Notes: generated by a model from the sequence alone, not told the origin. DNA of 64,000 bases from Oxalicibacterium solurbis (GCF_014635845.1 NZ_BMDP01000001.1:186001-250000); one strand, 5' to 3'. Counted from the first letter of the stretch, positions 19,053-30,736 are shown. A program made the numbers and translations.

Positions 19053-21107
19053 TTATTGGGCGAACGATGGGAATGGCAGGAAATAAATCAGGAAACCCAG
19101 CACGCCGAGAATCATGACAAACGCGTAGTGATAGATATAGCCGGTCTGGAACGTGCGGACGATGCGCGAGAACCAGCCCACTACTTTCGCACTGCCGTTC
19201 ACGATCAAGCCATCGATCAGCGTACGGTCGCCGACACGCGACAAGCCTCCGCCCAGCAGACGTGCGCCATTGGCCCAGAACACTTCGTTGAACTTGTCCA
19301 TGTAGTACTTGTTGTCCAGCAGCGTATGGATGGCGCGGAACTTGTTGTAGAACCATGCCGGAACGCGTGGATTGATCATGTAGCAGTAATAGGCAGATAC
19401 GACGCCAGCCAGACCCAACCAGAACGGCAGCGTGGTGAAGCCATGCAGCGCCATCGCCAGTGCGCCATGGAATTCCTCGTGCAGGCTTTCCATCGCGCCG
19501 TGGTTTTCACCGACGGTAATCACGCCGTTAAAGAAACTACCGTGGATCATCGGTTCGATCGCGATGAAACCGATGATGACCGACGGAATTGCCAGCAGGA
19601 TCAGCGGCAGCGTCACTACCCACGGCGACTCATGCGGTTTCTGGCCAGGGGCCAGACCGTGATGCTCGTCATGACCGTGATCGTCGTGATCATCATGTGC
19701 GTGATGATCATCGTGTGTATGTGCCTTGCCAAAACGTTCTTCGCCATGGAAGACCAGGAAATACATGCGGAACGAATAGAACGCCGTCACGAAAACGCCA
19801 GCCAGCACGGCGAAATTTGCAAAGCCTGCGCCTGTCAGATGCGTTGCATGCACGGCTTCGATAATGCTGTCCTTCGAATAGAAGCCTGCGAAGAATGGCG
19901 TACCGATCAGTGCCAGCGAGCCCAGCAGCGAGGTGATCCAAGTGATCGGCATGTACTTGCGCAAACCGCCCATGTTGCGAATGTCCTGATCGTGGTGCAT
20001 GCCCATGATGACGGAACCAGCACCGAGGAACAGTAGCGCCTTGAAGAATGCGTGCGTCATCAGGTGAAATACGGCAACCGAGTAGGCCGATGCACCGAGC
20101 GCAACAGTCATGTAGCCGAGCTGGGACAACGTGGAATACGCAACAACGCGCTTGATGTCGTTCTGGATAATGCCAAGGAAGCCCATGAACAATGCCGTGA
20201 TCGCACCGATCACCAGTACGAACGACAATGCGGTATCCGACAACTCGAACAACGGCGACATGCGCGACACCATGAAGATACCTGCCGTCACCATCGTCGC
20301 AGCGTGGATCAGTGCGGAAATCGGGGTCGGACCTTCCATCGAATCAGGTAGCCAGACGTGCAGCGGGAACTGTGCGGACTTACCCATTGCACCAATGAAC
20401 AGGCAAATGCAGGCCACGGTCAGCAGCATCCAGTCGGAGCCCGGCAGCATCAGCAGTGCAAGTTCGTCTTTTTTCGCGAAGACTTCGCCGTAGTTCAGCG
20501 AACCGGAATACGCAACCAGCAAACCGATACCGAGAACGAAACCGAAATCGCCGACACGGTTGACCAGAAAGGCCTTCATGTTCGCAAAAATCGCAGTCGG
20601 CTTCGTGTACCAGAAACCGATCAACAGGTAGGAGACCAGACCCACTGCCTCCCAACCGAAGAACAGTTGCAGGAAATTGTTGCTCATGACGAGCATCAGC
20701 ATCGAGAACGTGAACAGCGAGATGTACGAGAAGAAGCGGTTGTAACCCTCATCCTCTTCCATGTAGCCGATCGTGTAGATGTGCACCATCAGCGATACGA
20801 AGGTCACCACGCACATCATCATCGCCGTCAGCGTATCGACCAGGAAGCCGATTTCCAGCTTCATGCCGGCGACCGTCATCCACGTGTAGATGGTGCCGTT
20901 GAACGTCGCGCCGTCCAGCACCTGCGAGAAAGTATACGCAGACAGCAGGAAGGAAATCAGCACACCGAGAATCGTCACCGTATGCGATGCCTTGCGGCCG
21001 ATCATATTGCCGAAGAATTTCGTGCCAAACAGGCCAGCGATCATCGAGCCGACAAGCGGCGCCAGAGGAATGACCAGAAGGAGGTTAGGGTTAAGTTGCC
21101 CCGCCAT
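19053..21107 (-). CDS. nuoL: NADH-quinone oxidoreductase subunit L, with His-rich loop
   Basis: 684 residues. The distal antiporter-like subunit with the long lateral helix at the C-terminal side. Motifs: FFGWEAVGLVSYLLIGFW, AQFPLHVWLPDSMEGPTP, VAYSTLSQLGYM. Between about residues 459 and 486 an insertion is very rich in His and Asp (HTHDDHHAHDDHDDHGHDEH), lying in a loop between hydrophobic segments. E. coli NuoL (613 aa) lacks such a loop, which helps explain the larger size. Whether the loop binds metal is not known. Follows nuoK by 29 bases. Confidence 0.96.
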   Translation of the reverse strand: MAGQLNPNLLLVIPLAPLVGSMIAGLFGTKFFGNMIGRKASHTVTILGVLISFLLSAYTFSQVLDGATFNGTIYTWMTVAGMKLEIGFLVDTLTAMMMCVVTFVSLMVHIYTIGYMEEDEGYNRFFSYISLFTFSMLMLVMSNNFLQLFFGWEAVGLVSYLLIGFWYTKPTAIFANMKAFLVNRVGDFGFVLGIGLLVAYSGSLNYGEVFAKKDELALLMLPGSDWMLLTVACICLFIGAMGKSAQFPLHVWLPDSMEGPTPISALIHAATMVTAGIFMVSRMSPLFELSDTALSFVLVIGAITALFMGFLGIIQNDIKRVVAYSTLSQLGYMTVALGASAYSVAVFHLMTHAFFKALLFLGAGSVIMGMHHDQDIRNMGGLRKYMPITWITSLLGSLALIGTPFFAGFYSKDSIIEAVHATHLTGAGFANFAVLAGVFVTAFYSFRMYFLVFHGEERFGKAHTHDDHHAHDDHDDHGHDEHHGLAPGQKPHESPWVVTLPLILLAIPSVIIGFIAIEPMIHGSFFNGVITVGENHGAMESLHEEFHGALAMALHGFTTLPFWLGLAGVVSAYYCYMINPRVPAWFYNKFRAIHTLLDNKYYMDKFNEVFWANGARLLGGGLSRVGDRTLIDGLIVNGSAKVVGWFSRIVRTFQTGYIYHYAFVMILGVLGFLIYFLPFPSFAQ

Positions 21108-21136
21108 GATGAACCTTATTCGTTATTTATTCGGAA

Positions 21137-21445
21137 TCAGCCTTTGAGGCCGTCAAGATCTTCGACATTGATGGTATCCAGAGTACGGAACATGGAGACC
21201 AGGATGGCAAGACCGATCGCAGCTTCAGCAGCAGCCACCGTCAGAATGAAAAACACGAAGATCTGACCGGCTGCATCGCCCAGGAAATAGGAAAAAGCAA
21301 CGAAGTTCATGTTTACGGCCAGCAGCATCAGCTCGATGGCCATCAACAGAATGATGATGTTCTTGCGATTCAGAAAAATACCGACAATCGAAATCGCGAA
21401 CAGGATCGCGCCGAGAATCAGGTAATGTACGAGCGTCAACTCCAC
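21137..21445 (-). CDS. nuoK: NADH-quinone oxidoreductase subunit K
   Basis: 102 residues, three transmembrane helices, normal length. It contains the conserved membrane glutamates within [17 protein letters not shown] (helix 2) and in the preceding helix, which are needed for proton translocation in E. coli. It is 13 bases downstream of nuoJ. Confidence 0.97.
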   Translation of the reverse strand: MELTLVHYLILGAILFAISIVGIFLNRKNIIILLMAIELMLLAVNMNFVAFSYFLGDAAGQIFVFFILTVAAAEAAIGLAILVSMFRTLDTINVEDLDGLKG

Positions 21446-21458
21446 AGCACTCCCCTTC

Positions 21459-22094
21459 TTACTTTTGTTCTGCTGCAGGTGCAGCGGGTTGGTCGTCGTT
21501 GCGCGCCTCGGCTTTCATTTTCACCACGCGCAGACGATCACTCGATTTGACGCGCACAGCATCGCCAGGTGCGAAATATTTGCTGTCCTTGCGCTTGCGC
21601 ATCGTCAGTGCCACAGCGGCGATGATCGCCAGCAGCAGCAGCAGCGCAGCCAGTTCGAACGCATACAGATAGTGGGTATAGATCAGCTTGCCCAGTTCTT
21701 TCGTGTTGCCGATGTTGGCAGACACCGCAGGCACTTCCGTATTTTCACGCCAGAAGCCGCGAAACAGCACGGCAGCCATTTCGAGAACGATCACCGCACC
21801 CACCGTAGCTGCCAGCGGCAGGTAACCCCAGAAGCCTTCGCGCAGTTTGCTCAGCTTGATGTCGATCATCATGACGACGAACAAGAACAGCACCATGACC
21901 GCGCCGACATAAACCAGAATCAGCACGATGGAAAGGAATTCGGCCTTCAGCAGCATCCACAGCGCAGAAGCCGAAGCGAACGACAGCACCAGAAACAACG
22001 CTGCATGCACCGGATTCCGGTCGGTGATCACACGTATGGCAGCGAACGCGAGGATCGCTGAGAACACGTAAAAAAGGACAGTTGTAAATTCCAT
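21459..22094 (-). CDS. nuoJ: NADH-quinone oxidoreductase subunit J
   Basis: 211 residues, five transmembrane helices, ending in a charged tail with an Ala/Pro stretch (PAAPAAEQ). Family hallmark [17 protein letters not shown] and [16 protein letters not shown] (helix 3). Membrane-arm subunit of complex I between nuoI and nuoK. Confidence 0.96.
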   Translation of the reverse strand: MEFTTVLFYVFSAILAFAAIRVITDRNPVHAALFLVLSFASASALWMLLKAEFLSIVLILVYVGAVMVLFLFVVMMIDIKLSKLREGFWGYLPLAATVGAVIVLEMAAVLFRGFWRENTEVPAVSANIGNTKELGKLIYTHYLYAFELAALLLLLAIIAAVALTMRKRKDSKYFAPGDAVRVKSSDRLRVVKMKAEARNDDQPAAPAAEQK

Positions 22095-22136
22095 AGTCAG
22101 CCAGAAAAGTCAGCGCAATGCTGCCAAATTATCAAA

Positions 22137-22625
22137 TCAACGGTAGGCCGCATCGGCGGCACGTGCTGCAGCGATTTCAGGCTCGAAGCGATCGCCGACG
22201 GCCAGCAGCATTTCCTTGGTGTAGTACAGGTCGCCCCGCTTTTCACCGTGGTATTCCAGGATGTGCGTTTCGACGATCGAATCGACCGGGCAGGACTCTT
22301 CGCAGAATCCGCAGAAAATGCACTTGGTCAGGTCGATGTCGTAACGCGTCGTACGGCGTGTACCGTCGGCACGCTGATCCGACTCGATCGTGATGGCCAT
22401 TGCCGGGCAAACCGCTTCGCACAGTTTGCAGGCGATGCAACGCTCTTCACCGTTCGGATAACGACGCAGTGCATGCAGGCCACGGAAACGCGGCGACTGC
22501 GGCGTCTTCTCTTCCGGGAACTGGACAGTGATCTTGCGTGCAAACATGTAGCGGCCGGTCAGTGCCATGCCCTTGAACAGTTCGCGCAGCATCAAACTGC
22601 CGAAAAAATCCTTGATTGCTTCCAT
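22137..22625 (-). CDS. nuoI: NADH-quinone oxidoreductase subunit I (2x 4Fe-4S)
   Basis: 162 residues. Two ferredoxin-type motifs, [16 protein letters not shown] and [16 protein letters not shown], carry clusters N6a and N6b that relay electrons from NuoG towards NuoB. The N-terminal amphipathic segment ([18 protein letters not shown]) docks to the membrane arm. Normal for the family. Confidence 0.98.
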   Translation of the reverse strand: MEAIKDFFGSLMLRELFKGMALTGRYMFARKITVQFPEEKTPQSPRFRGLHALRRYPNGEERCIACKLCEAVCPAMAITIESDQRADGTRRTTRYDIDLTKCIFCGFCEESCPVDSIVETHILEYHGEKRGDLYYTKEMLLAVGDRFEPEIAAARAADAAYR

Positions 22626-22652
22626 TTTCTGGCTTCCTCTACTAAGCCTTGA

Positions 22653-23726
22653 TTAATTCCAGATATTCAACGGCGTCTTCATCCAGATCGCAACGATCAG
22701 CAGATAGACCAGCGTCAACGGAATGAACACCTTCCAGCCCAATCGCATGATCTGGTCATAGCGATAACGCGGAAACGACGCACGGAACCAGACGAAACAG
22801 GTAATGACGAAGAACGTCTTCAGACCCAGCCAGATCCAGCCCGGAATCCACGTGAACGGCGCGAAGTCCAGCGGAGCAGACCAGCCACCCAGGAACATCA
22901 ACGACGCCATGATCGCGATCAGCCACATGTTGGCGTATTCGGCCAGGAAGAACATCGCGAACGACATGCCCGAATATTCGACCATGTGACCGGCAACAAT
23001 CTCGGACTCACCTTCCACCACGTCGAACGGATGGCGGTTCAGTTCCGCGGTACCGGACACGATGTAGATAATGAACATCGGCAGCAGCGGCAGCCAGTTC
23101 CACGACAAGAAATTCAGCCCCATGTCGGCGAAACGACCGGTCGTCTGCGTCGTCACGATTTCGGTCAGGTTCAGACTGCCGGAAACCATCAGCACGACGC
23201 ACAGCACAAAGCCCATTGCGATCTCATACGAAATCATCTGTGCCGATGCACGCATCGCACCGAGGAATGCATATTTCGAGTTCGACGCCCAGCCGGCGAT
23301 GATGATGCCGTAGACTTCCAGCGATGTAATTGCCATCACGAACAGCAGACCGGCATTAACGTTCGCCAGCACGGTTTCCGGACCAAACGGTATGACAGCC
23401 CACGCTGCCAGCGACGGCATGATGGTCATGACCGGTGCAATGACAAACAGTGCCTTGTTGGAACGTGCCGGAACGACGATTTCCTTCAGCAGCAACTTGA
23501 CACCGTCGGCGATCGGCTGCAGCAGGCCCAGCGGGCCGACACGGTTCGGGCCATGACGTACATGCATCCAGCCGATGACCTTGCGCTCCCATAGCGTCAT
23601 GTAGGCGACAGCACCCATCAACGGCGCCACGATGGCGACGATCTTGACGATATTCCAGACCAGCGGCCAGTAGAAACCGAATACCGACTGGCCCGTCGCG
23701 TGGATGGATACGAACAGTTGATCCAT
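22653..23726 (-). CDS. nuoH: NADH-quinone oxidoreductase subunit H
   Basis: 357 residues, about eight transmembrane helices. Membrane subunit that forms part of the quinone chamber. Signatures: [20 protein letters not shown] and [20 protein letters not shown]. The start codon directly follows the nuoG stop, suggesting translational coupling. Confidence 0.98.
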   Translation of the reverse strand: MDQLFVSIHATGQSVFGFYWPLVWNIVKIVAIVAPLMGAVAYMTLWERKVIGWMHVRHGPNRVGPLGLLQPIADGVKLLLKEIVVPARSNKALFVIAPVMTIMPSLAAWAVIPFGPETVLANVNAGLLFVMAITSLEVYGIIIAGWASNSKYAFLGAMRASAQMISYEIAMGFVLCVVLMVSGSLNLTEIVTTQTTGRFADMGLNFLSWNWLPLLPMFIIYIVSGTAELNRHPFDVVEGESEIVAGHMVEYSGMSFAMFFLAEYANMWLIAIMASLMFLGGWSAPLDFAPFTWIPGWIWLGLKTFFVITCFVWFRASFPRYRYDQIMRLGWKVFIPLTLVYLLIVAIWMKTPLNIWN

Positions 23727-26066
23727 TTACGCTTTCTCCACACTGATAGAACCGAACATTGCGCCAAGATCGGCGGTCTCTTGACGACCTGCCGCCACAC
23801 GCACCACATTTACCGGCAAAGCTGCATCGATGGCTACCGCCAACGTCGCTGTGCCATTGCCCTGCTTCACCGTTACCTTGTCGCCGGCAACAACGCCCAG
23901 CTTGCCTGCCAGATCAGCGGACAACCGTGCTTTCGGCGCGGCACCATCGGTCGTTTGCTGTAACGGTTCCGAACGACGCGTGATCGCATCGGTAGCGTAG
24001 ATCGAAACATCGGCCACACGCTCCAGTTGCATGCCGGCAGCCGAAACAACCGCCTGCGGTGCAGTGTTGCCGATATTGTTCAGACGCGATTGCAGATTGG
24101 CATCTGCCGGTACCGACGTACCGAGAATTTCGTTGCGAACTGCTTCCGAAGTTTCGTAATCGAAACCGTTCAGATCCAGCAGATTGCCGAGCACACGCAA
24201 TACCTTCCATGCCGGACGCGTATCGCCAAGCGGCTTTACCGTGCCATTGAAGCTTTGCGCACGCCCCTCTGCATTGACGAAAGTGCCGGAAGTTTCGGAG
24301 AACGGCGCGATCGGCAGCATGACGTCGGCGTAGTCCGCACCCTGCTTGAACGGCGACATGACAACCACCATTTCAGCCTGGCTCAACGCATTGCGCGCAA
24401 CTTGCGGGTTGAAGCTGTCGAATTCCGGCTCCGTGTGCAGCAGCACATACGCTTTGTGCGGCTGTTCGAATGCTTGCGCAGCATTCGAACCATTTGCGCC
24501 TGGCAATGCATTCGCCACGTAACCACCAACGGTATTCGCTGCTTCGGTCAGGAAACCAAACTTGGCTTCGGTATTCTGTGCAATCCATTGCGCTGCTGCG
24601 TGCAGCTTGGCAGCTTGCGGATGTTGCAGGACGGCGTTGCCGAGCAATACGGCCTTCGGTTCGCCCGACAGCAGGCTTGCCGCAATTTGCTTGGCTTCTG
24701 TCGACGCTTCGATCTTCTCGTAGCCGGCCGGTGCAGCGATGCCACGTGCCTGTGCCACTGCCACGATCACTTCGCCCAAGGCCGCCAGCCAGTCGGATGG
24801 TGCCTTGATCATCTTATTGGCGATCGGCATCAGCAGATCGTCGTCGGTTGCGTGCAGGATGCTGAGGCTGGCGCCCTTTTTCACTGCCAGACGCAGACGG
24901 GCAGACAGCAATGGATGATCCTTGCGCAGGAAAGAGCCGATCACGAAAGCGCGCTTCAACGCGCCGAATTCGTTGATCGACATGCCCAGCCACGGCTTGA
25001 CCGATGCATCCAGCGAAAAATCAGACTGGCGCAGACGGAAATCGATGTTTTCGGAACCGATGCCACGTACCAGTTTCTGCAGCAGCGACAGCTCTTCCAG
25101 CGTGGAATGCGATGCAGCCAATGCAGCGATCGCACTCGCGCCGTGTTCATGTTTAATATTGCGCAGGCCGTGCGCAACGTATTCGAGTGCGGTCTGCCAA
25201 TCTGTTTCCTGCCATTGACCACCCTGCTTGATCATCGGTGCAGTCAAGCGCTCGGCGCTGTTCAGCGCTTCGTAGGAGAAACGATCCTTGTCCGAGATCC
25301 AGCATTCGTTGACATCATCGTTTTCCAACGGCAGCACGCGCATCACCTTGCCAGCCTTGACCTGCACGATCAAGTTGGCACCGATGCTGTCGTGCGGGCT
25401 GACCGACTTCCGACGCGACAGTTCCCAAGTACGGGCGCTGTAGCGGAACGGTTTGGAGGTCAATGCGCCAACCGGGCACAGATCGATCATGTTGCCGGAC
25501 AGTTCCGAATCGACCGTTTTGCCGACGAATGCAGTAATTTCAGAATGCTCACCGCGGTTCAACATGCCGAATTCCATGACGCCGGCGATTTCCTGACCGA
25601 AACGGACGCAGCGCGTGCAATGAATGCAACGGCTCATTTCCTGCATCGAGATCAGCGGACCGACATCCTTCGGCACAACCACACGCTTCTCTTCGGCATA
25701 ACGTGACGACGAATCACCGTAGCCGACAGCCAGATCCTGCAGTTGACATTCACCGCCCTGATCGCAGATCGGGCAATCCAGCGGGTGATTGATCAACAGG
25801 AATTCCATCACGCCTTTTTGTGCCTTGACAGCTTTTTCGCTGTGCGAACGCACGATCATGCCGGGAGCGACCGGTGTCGCGCAGGCCGGCAGCGGCTTCG
25901 GCGCCTTCTCTACCTCGACCAGGCACATGCGGCAGTTGGCCGCAATGGAAAGTTTCTTGTGATAGCAAAAATGAGGGATATACGTGCCGAGCTTGTTGGC
26001 AGCGTCCATCACCATGCTGCCTTCCTGCACTTCTACCTTCTTGCCGTCTATTTCGATTTCAACCAT
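23727..26066 (-). CDS. nuoG: NADH-quinone oxidoreductase subunit G
   Basis: 779 residues. Large peripheral-arm subunit. The N-terminal plant-type 2Fe-2S domain (HFCYHKKLSIAANCRMC and later PACATPV) is followed by the His-Cys3 4Fe-4S site (HPLDCPICDQGGECQLQD), then CIHCTRCVRFGQEIAG, and a molybdopterin-oxidoreductase-like domain from about residue 220. The last part is a molybdopterin-dinucleotide-like fold. Electrons pass NuoF to NuoG to NuoI. A long opposite-strand frame here is a shadow. Confidence 0.97.
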   Translation of the reverse strand: MVEIEIDGKKVEVQEGSMVMDAANKLGTYIPHFCYHKKLSIAANCRMCLVEVEKAPKPLPACATPVAPGMIVRSHSEKAVKAQKGVMEFLLINHPLDCPICDQGGECQLQDLAVGYGDSSSRYAEEKRVVVPKDVGPLISMQEMSRCIHCTRCVRFGQEIAGVMEFGMLNRGEHSEITAFVGKTVDSELSGNMIDLCPVGALTSKPFRYSARTWELSRRKSVSPHDSIGANLIVQVKAGKVMRVLPLENDDVNECWISDKDRFSYEALNSAERLTAPMIKQGGQWQETDWQTALEYVAHGLRNIKHEHGASAIAALAASHSTLEELSLLQKLVRGIGSENIDFRLRQSDFSLDASVKPWLGMSINEFGALKRAFVIGSFLRKDHPLLSARLRLAVKKGASLSILHATDDDLLMPIANKMIKAPSDWLAALGEVIVAVAQARGIAAPAGYEKIEASTEAKQIAASLLSGEPKAVLLGNAVLQHPQAAKLHAAAQWIAQNTEAKFGFLTEAANTVGGYVANALPGANGSNAAQAFEQPHKAYVLLHTEPEFDSFNPQVARNALSQAEMVVVMSPFKQGADYADVMLPIAPFSETSGTFVNAEGRAQSFNGTVKPLGDTRPAWKVLRVLGNLLDLNGFDYETSEAVRNEILGTSVPADANLQSRLNNIGNTAPQAVVSAAGMQLERVADVSIYATDAITRRSEPLQQTTDGAAPKARLSADLAGKLGVVAGDKVTVKQGNGTATLAVAIDAALPVNVVRVAAGRQETADLGAMFGSISVEKA

Positions 26067-26122
26067 GGCTTTGCTTTTTCTGCGTCAGTGTTCTCACTAC
26101 GTCTGGTAACGAAGTGCAGTGC

Positions 26123-27418
26123 TTATACGTAAGCGGGCACCAAGCAATGCTTATGCTCGATGTGATACACAAACTCGTCGCGGAAGTTCTGGATCATCGC
26201 GCGAACCGGCATCGCGGCAGCATCACCCAGTGCGCAGATGGTGCGTCCCTGGATGTTGTCGCAGATGTTGTTCAGCAGATCGAGATCTTCCGGACGTCCC
26301 TGGCCGTTCTCGATGCGCTGCACCATGCGGTACATCCAGCCCGTGCCTTCGCGGCATGGCGTACATTGGCCGCAGGATTCTTCGAAGTAGAAATAGGACA
26401 GACGCAACAGCGACTTGACCATGCAGCGCGTCTCGTCCATCACGATAACAGCGCCCGAACCCAGCATCGAACCAGCCTTGGCGATCGAGTCGTAATCCAT
26501 CGTGCAATCCATCATGACATCACCACGCACCACCGGTGCCGACGAACCGCCAGGAATGACTGCCTTGATCTTCTTGCCGCCACGCATGCCGCCTGCCAGT
26601 TCCAGCAGTTCGGAGAACGGCGTACCGAGCGGGATTTCGTAGTTGCCCGGTTTTTCGACGTCGCCGGAGATAGAGAAAATCTTGGTCCCACCGTTGTTCG
26701 GCTTGCCGAGCGCCGCATATGCCTCGCCGCCCATTTTCATGATGAACGGGACAGCCGCGAAAGTCTCGGTGTTGTTAATCGTGGTCGGCTTGCCGTACAG
26801 GCCGAAGCTTGCCGGGAAAGGTGGCTTGAAGCGCGGTTGACCTTTCTTGCCTTCAAGCGACTCGAGCAATGCGGTTTCTTCGCCGCAGATATAGGCACCG
26901 TAACCGTGGAAAGCGTGCAACTGGAAGTTGAACGCCGAACCCATGATCTTGTCGCCAAGGAAGCCTGCGGCACGCGCCTCTTCCAGTGCTTCTTCGAAGA
27001 GAAGATAGTCGGCGAAAATTTCACCGTGGATATAGTTGTAACCGACCGAAATACCCATCGCATAGGCACCGATCGCCATACCTTCGATCAGGGAATGCGG
27101 GTTATAGCGGATGATGTCGCGATCCTTGAAGGTACCTGGCTCGCCTTCGTCGGTGTTGCAGACGAGGTACTTTTGACCTTCGTAGTTCTTCGGCATGAAG
27201 CTCCACTTCAGACCGGTCGGGAAGCCCGCACCGCCGCGACCACGCAGCGACGACGCCTTGACTTCAGCGATGACCTGGTCCGGCGTGATGCCTTCGGTCA
27301 GGATGCGACGCAGCGACTCGTAGCCGCCGCGTTTGACGTAATCGGCCAGATGCCAGTTGCTGCCGTTCAGGTCAGCCAGGATCAGCGGTTTGATGTGACG
27401 ATTGTGCAGGCTGGTCAT
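26123..27418 (-). CDS. nuoF: NADH-quinone oxidoreductase subunit F (NADH/FMN, 4Fe-4S)
   Basis: 431 residues. It oxidises NADH at FMN. Glycine-rich NADH/FMN site [13 protein letters not shown] at about residue 60, [17 protein letters not shown], and 4Fe-4S ligands in [13 protein letters not shown] with a fourth Cys downstream. It overlaps the nuoE stop by four bases (ATGA). Confidence 0.98.
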   Translation of the reverse strand: MTSLHNRHIKPLILADLNGSNWHLADYVKRGGYESLRRILTEGITPDQVIAEVKASSLRGRGGAGFPTGLKWSFMPKNYEGQKYLVCNTDEGEPGTFKDRDIIRYNPHSLIEGMAIGAYAMGISVGYNYIHGEIFADYLLFEEALEEARAAGFLGDKIMGSAFNFQLHAFHGYGAYICGEETALLESLEGKKGQPRFKPPFPASFGLYGKPTTINNTETFAAVPFIMKMGGEAYAALGKPNNGGTKIFSISGDVEKPGNYEIPLGTPFSELLELAGGMRGGKKIKAVIPGGSSAPVVRGDVMMDCTMDYDSIAKAGSMLGSGAVIVMDETRCMVKSLLRLSYFYFEESCGQCTPCREGTGWMYRMVQRIENGQGRPEDLDLLNNICDNIQGRTICALGDAAAMPVRAMIQNFRDEFVYHIEHKHCLVPAYV

Positions 27419-27894
27419 TTCTTCAGTTCCTCTACCAGTGCATCAATCTTTTCGTTCGACATGAAGCTGCACATACGATGGTTATTGACCAGCATGACCG
27501 GCGCATCGCCGCAGGCGCCCATGCACTCGCCCTCCTGCAACGTGAACTGACCGTCTGCAGTCGTTTCGCGGTAATCGATACCGAGCTTTTCTTTCAGATA
27601 GTGCGCCGCACGTTCGCCGCCGGACAGCAGGCATGGAAGATTGGTGCAGACCGAAATCTTCGCCTTACCCACCGGCTTGGTGTTGAACATGTTGTAGAAG
27701 GTCGCGACTTCCTGCACGGCGATTGCCGGCATGCGAAGGTAGTCCGCCACTTCCTGCATCACCTCGGGCGACAGCCAGTTGGTTTCTTCCTGCGCAATGG
27801 CAAGTGCAGCCATGGTGGCCGACTGGCGCTGCTCAGGAGGGAATTTGGCGATCTCGCGATCGATCCTTTTGTACGCTTGTTCAGATAACAGCAT
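27415..27894 (-). CDS. nuoE: NADH-quinone oxidoreductase subunit E (2Fe-2S)
   Basis: 159 residues from ATG 27894, which has GAGG eight bases upstream; an in-frame ATG at 27912 would add six residues. Thioredoxin-like 2Fe-2S subunit with CTNLPC and, further on, [11 protein letters not shown] as the four cysteines. It pairs with NuoF. It follows nuoD by 27 bases and overlaps nuoF. Confidence 0.96.
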   Translation of the reverse strand: MLLSEQAYKRIDREIAKFPPEQRQSATMAALAIAQEETNWLSPEVMQEVADYLRMPAIAVQEVATFYNMFNTKPVGKAKISVCTNLPCLLSGGERAAHYLKEKLGIDYRETTADGQFTLQEGECMGACGDAPVMLVNNHRMCSFMSNEKIDALVEELKK

Positions 27895-27921
27895 CTTTAT
27901 GCCTCTACTCATTGCCCGCGA

Positions 27922-29175
27922 TCAGCGGTCAATCTCACCAAACACAATATCTTGCGTGCCGATAATGGTCACCGCATCGGCGATCATGTGGCCCTTGGCC
28001 ATTTCATCCAGCCCCTGCAGATGCACGAAGCCCGGCGCACGAATCTTCATGCGATACGGCTTGTTGGCACCGTCCGAGACCAGATAGATACCGAACTCAC
28101 CCTTCGGATGTTCGACTGCTGCATAGGCTTCGCCCGGCGGCACGTGGAAACCTTCGGTGAAGAGCTTGAAGTGGTGAATCAGCTCTTCCATGTTCGACTT
28201 CATGTTGACGCGCGACGGCGGCGCAACCTTGTGGTTGTCCGTCATCACCGGGCCGGAATTATTGCGCAGCCACTCGACGCATTGCTTGATGATGCGGTTC
28301 GACTGACGCATTTCCTCAACGCGCACCAGATAACGGTCGTAGCAATCGCCGTTGGTACCGACCGGAATATCGAAGTCCAGCAGGTCGTACACTTCGTACG
28401 GCTGCTTCTTGCGCAGATCCCACTCGATGCCGGAACCGCGCAGCATTGGACCGGTAAAGCCCATTGCTTTTGCACGTTCAGGCGAAACGACACCGATGCC
28501 GACCAGACGCTGTTTCCAGATACGGTTGTCGGTCAACAGCGTTTCGTATTCGTCGACGTAGGTCGGGAAACGATTGGTGAAATCTTCGATGAAGTCCAGC
28601 AGCGAACCTTGACGGTTCTCGTTCATCTGCTTGATCGCCTTGGCGTTATGAATGACGGATGCCTTGTATTGCGGCATCGCGTCCGGCAGATCGCGATAGA
28701 CGCCACCCGGACGATAGTAGGCAGCGTGCATGCGTGCGCCGGAAACGGCTTCGTAGCAATCCAGCAGATCTTCGCGCTCGCGGAATGCATACAGGAACAC
28801 GGCCATCGCGCCGACGTCCAGCGCATGCGCACCGATCCACATCAGGTGGTTCAGGACACGTGTGATCTCATCGAACATCACGCGAATGTATTGTGCGCGC
28901 AGCGGCACCTCGACGCCGAGCAGCTTCTCGATCGCCATTACATAAGCGTGCTCGTTGCTCATCATCGACACGTAGTCGAGACGATCCATGTACGGCACGG
29001 ATTGCAGGTAGGTTTTCTGTTCGGCCAGTTTTTCGGTCGCGCGATGCAGCAGACCGATATGCGGATCGGCACGCTGGATCACCTCGCCGTCCAGCTCCAG
29101 AACCAGACGCAACACACCGTGTGCTGCCGGGTGCTGCGGACCGAAGTTAAGGGTGTAATTCTTGATTTCAGCCAT
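27922..29175 (-). CDS. nuoD: NADH-quinone oxidoreductase subunit D
   Basis: 417 residues, separate from nuoC (not fused as in E. coli). 49-kDa type subunit that forms the quinone site with NuoB. N-terminus [15 protein letters not shown]; the HRATEKL and [12 protein letters not shown] segments are conserved. It resembles the large subunit of NiFe hydrogenases but lacks the metal-binding cysteines. Confidence 0.98.
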   Translation of the reverse strand: MAEIKNYTLNFGPQHPAAHGVLRLVLELDGEVIQRADPHIGLLHRATEKLAEQKTYLQSVPYMDRLDYVSMMSNEHAYVMAIEKLLGVEVPLRAQYIRVMFDEITRVLNHLMWIGAHALDVGAMAVFLYAFREREDLLDCYEAVSGARMHAAYYRPGGVYRDLPDAMPQYKASVIHNAKAIKQMNENRQGSLLDFIEDFTNRFPTYVDEYETLLTDNRIWKQRLVGIGVVSPERAKAMGFTGPMLRGSGIEWDLRKKQPYEVYDLLDFDIPVGTNGDCYDRYLVRVEEMRQSNRIIKQCVEWLRNNSGPVMTDNHKVAPPSRVNMKSNMEELIHHFKLFTEGFHVPPGEAYAAVEHPKGEFGIYLVSDGANKPYRMKIRAPGFVHLQGLDEMAKGHMIADAVTIIGTQDIVFGEIDR

Positions 29176-29177
29176 TT

Positions 29178-29774
29178 TTATTTCACCCCGTACTGTTCTT
29201 CGCGAATCACGCGCGGCACATTTTCACGCGGCTCGATCGTGACCGGCTGGTAAATCACACGCTTCTGCTCCGGGTCATAGCGCATTTCGACGTAGCCCGA
29301 AACCGGGAAATCCTTGCGGAACGGATGACCGATGAAACCGTAGTCGGTCAAGATACGGCGCAGATCGTTGTGACCTTCGAACAGGATGCCGAAGAAGTCG
29401 AATGCTTCGCGCTCGAACCAGTTTGCGGCCGGCCAGATGTCTGTCACCGACGCCACGACAGGCAGTTCGTCGTCGGGCGCAAAGACACGCACACGCAAAC
29501 GCCAGTTGTGAGAAATCGACAGCAGATGCGAAACGACCGCGAAACGCGCCCCTTCCCAAATGCCGTCACCGTACGTCGAGTAGTCGACGCCGCACAGATC
29601 GATCAATTCTTCAAAGCGCAAGTCGGCATGGTCGCGCAAGGTGCGCATGGCCGACAGATAATCGCTGGATTTGACGACAATGGTCACTTCACCGAGTGCC
29701 ACCGTCAGAGTCTGGAGTTGCTCGCCCAATGCATTGCGCAGGGCTGCTTCGAGGAGTTCTAGTTTGGTCGTCAT
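29178..29774 (-). CDS. nuoC: NADH-quinone oxidoreductase subunit C
   Basis: 198 residues, 30-kDa type subunit. C-terminal signature [21 protein letters not shown] and [12 protein letters not shown]. Structural subunit of the peripheral arm next to NuoD, only two bases before nuoD. No cofactor. Confidence 0.97.
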   Translation of the reverse strand: MTTKLELLEAALRNALGEQLQTLTVALGEVTIVVKSSDYLSAMRTLRDHADLRFEELIDLCGVDYSTYGDGIWEGARFAVVSHLLSISHNWRLRVRVFAPDDELPVVASVTDIWPAANWFEREAFDFFGILFEGHNDLRRILTDYGFIGHPFRKDFPVSGYVEMRYDPEQKRVIYQPVTIEPRENVPRVIREEQYGVK

Positions 29775-29792
29775 TTTGGCTAACCGCGATCC

Positions 29793-30269
29793 TTAGCGTG
29801 CAATCGTATTGGTGCGACGGATCTTGGTCTGCAATTGCATGATTCCGTACAGCAGAGCCTCGGCAGTCGGAGGACAGCCTGGCACATAGACATCGACCGG
29901 CACGATGCGATCGCAACCGCGCACAACCGAATAGGAATAGTGATAGTAGCCGCCGCCGTTTGCACAGGAGCCCATCGAAATGACCCAGCGCGGCTCGGCC
30001 ATCTGGTCGTACACCTTTCGCAAGGCCGGCGCCATCTTGTTGCACAACGTACCGGCCACGATCATCACGTCGGATTGACGCGGCGACGGACGGAACACAA
30101 CACCGAAGCGATCCAGATCGTAGCGGGATGCACCCGCATGCATCATCTCCACCGCACAGCATGCCAGACCAAAAGTCATCGGCCACATCGAGCCGGTACG
30201 CGTCCAGTTGATCAGCTTGTCGGCCGTCGTGGTGACGAAGCCTTCGTTCAATACACCTTCAATTGCCAT
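29793..30269 (-). CDS. nuoB: NADH-quinone oxidoreductase subunit B (cluster N2)
   Basis: 158 residues. It carries the terminal 4Fe-4S cluster N2, with tandem Cys in [11 protein letters not shown], a third in [14 protein letters not shown] and a fourth in [14 protein letters not shown]. It reduces ubiquinone at the NuoB/NuoD interface. Short and typical; lies between nuoA and nuoC. Confidence 0.98.
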   Translation of the reverse strand: MAIEGVLNEGFVTTTADKLINWTRTGSMWPMTFGLACCAVEMMHAGASRYDLDRFGVVFRPSPRQSDVMIVAGTLCNKMAPALRKVYDQMAEPRWVISMGSCANGGGYYHYSYSVVRGCDRIVPVDVYVPGCPPTAEALLYGIMQLQTKIRRTNTIAR

Positions 30270-30275
30270 GACTTC

Positions 30276-30635
30276 TTACTCCCAATCCAGCGCGCCTTTT
30301 TTCCACTCGAACACCAGACCAATGGTCAGCACCCCGAGGAAAATCATCATTGACCAGAATCCCAGCATGCCGACATCGCGCATTGCGACACTCCATGGCA
30401 CCAGGAAAGCAACTTCGAGATCGAACAGAATGAAAAGAATCGCGACGAGATAATAGCGCACGTCGAACTTCATACGCGCATCTTCAAATGCCTCGAAACC
30501 GCACTCATACGGAGAAAGCTTTTGTGCATCCGGCTTGTGTGGCGCAAGCACACGCCCCAGAACTTGCGGGACCACACCAACACCAATGCCGACCAGAATG
30601 AAAAGCAGAACGGGGAAATAATTTTCGAGGTTCAC
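30276..30635 (-). CDS. nuoA: NADH-quinone oxidoreductase subunit A
   Basis: 119 residues from a GTG at 30635 ([15 protein letters not shown]). The frame opens further upstream, but that stretch is not hydrophobic and is not part of the family. Three transmembrane helices; conserved [20 protein letters not shown] loop with the Cys used as an activity-state marker in complex I, and [12 protein letters not shown]. First gene of the nuo operon, 101 bases after tRNA-Leu. No clear promoter or Shine-Dalgarno was found for it. Confidence 0.93.
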   Translation of the reverse strand: MNLENYFPVLLFILVGIGVGVVPQVLGRVLAPHKPDAQKLSPYECGFEAFEDARMKFDVRYYLVAILFILFDLEVAFLVPWSVAMRDVGMLGFWSMMIFLGVLTIGLVFEWKKGALDWE

Positions 30636-30736
30636 GATAGCAGCCGTAGTTAAACGATTCGTTGATTTATGCGTCTTTGTTGCATTGACCGGATCACCGG
30701 CCAATTCACTGACATCTAGTTATGGATTGATACTGC

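Noticed and set aside
24027-27550. Two long plus-strand frames opposite nuoG and nuoF
   Set aside because: Antisense of highly conserved complex I genes; composition typical of shadows.
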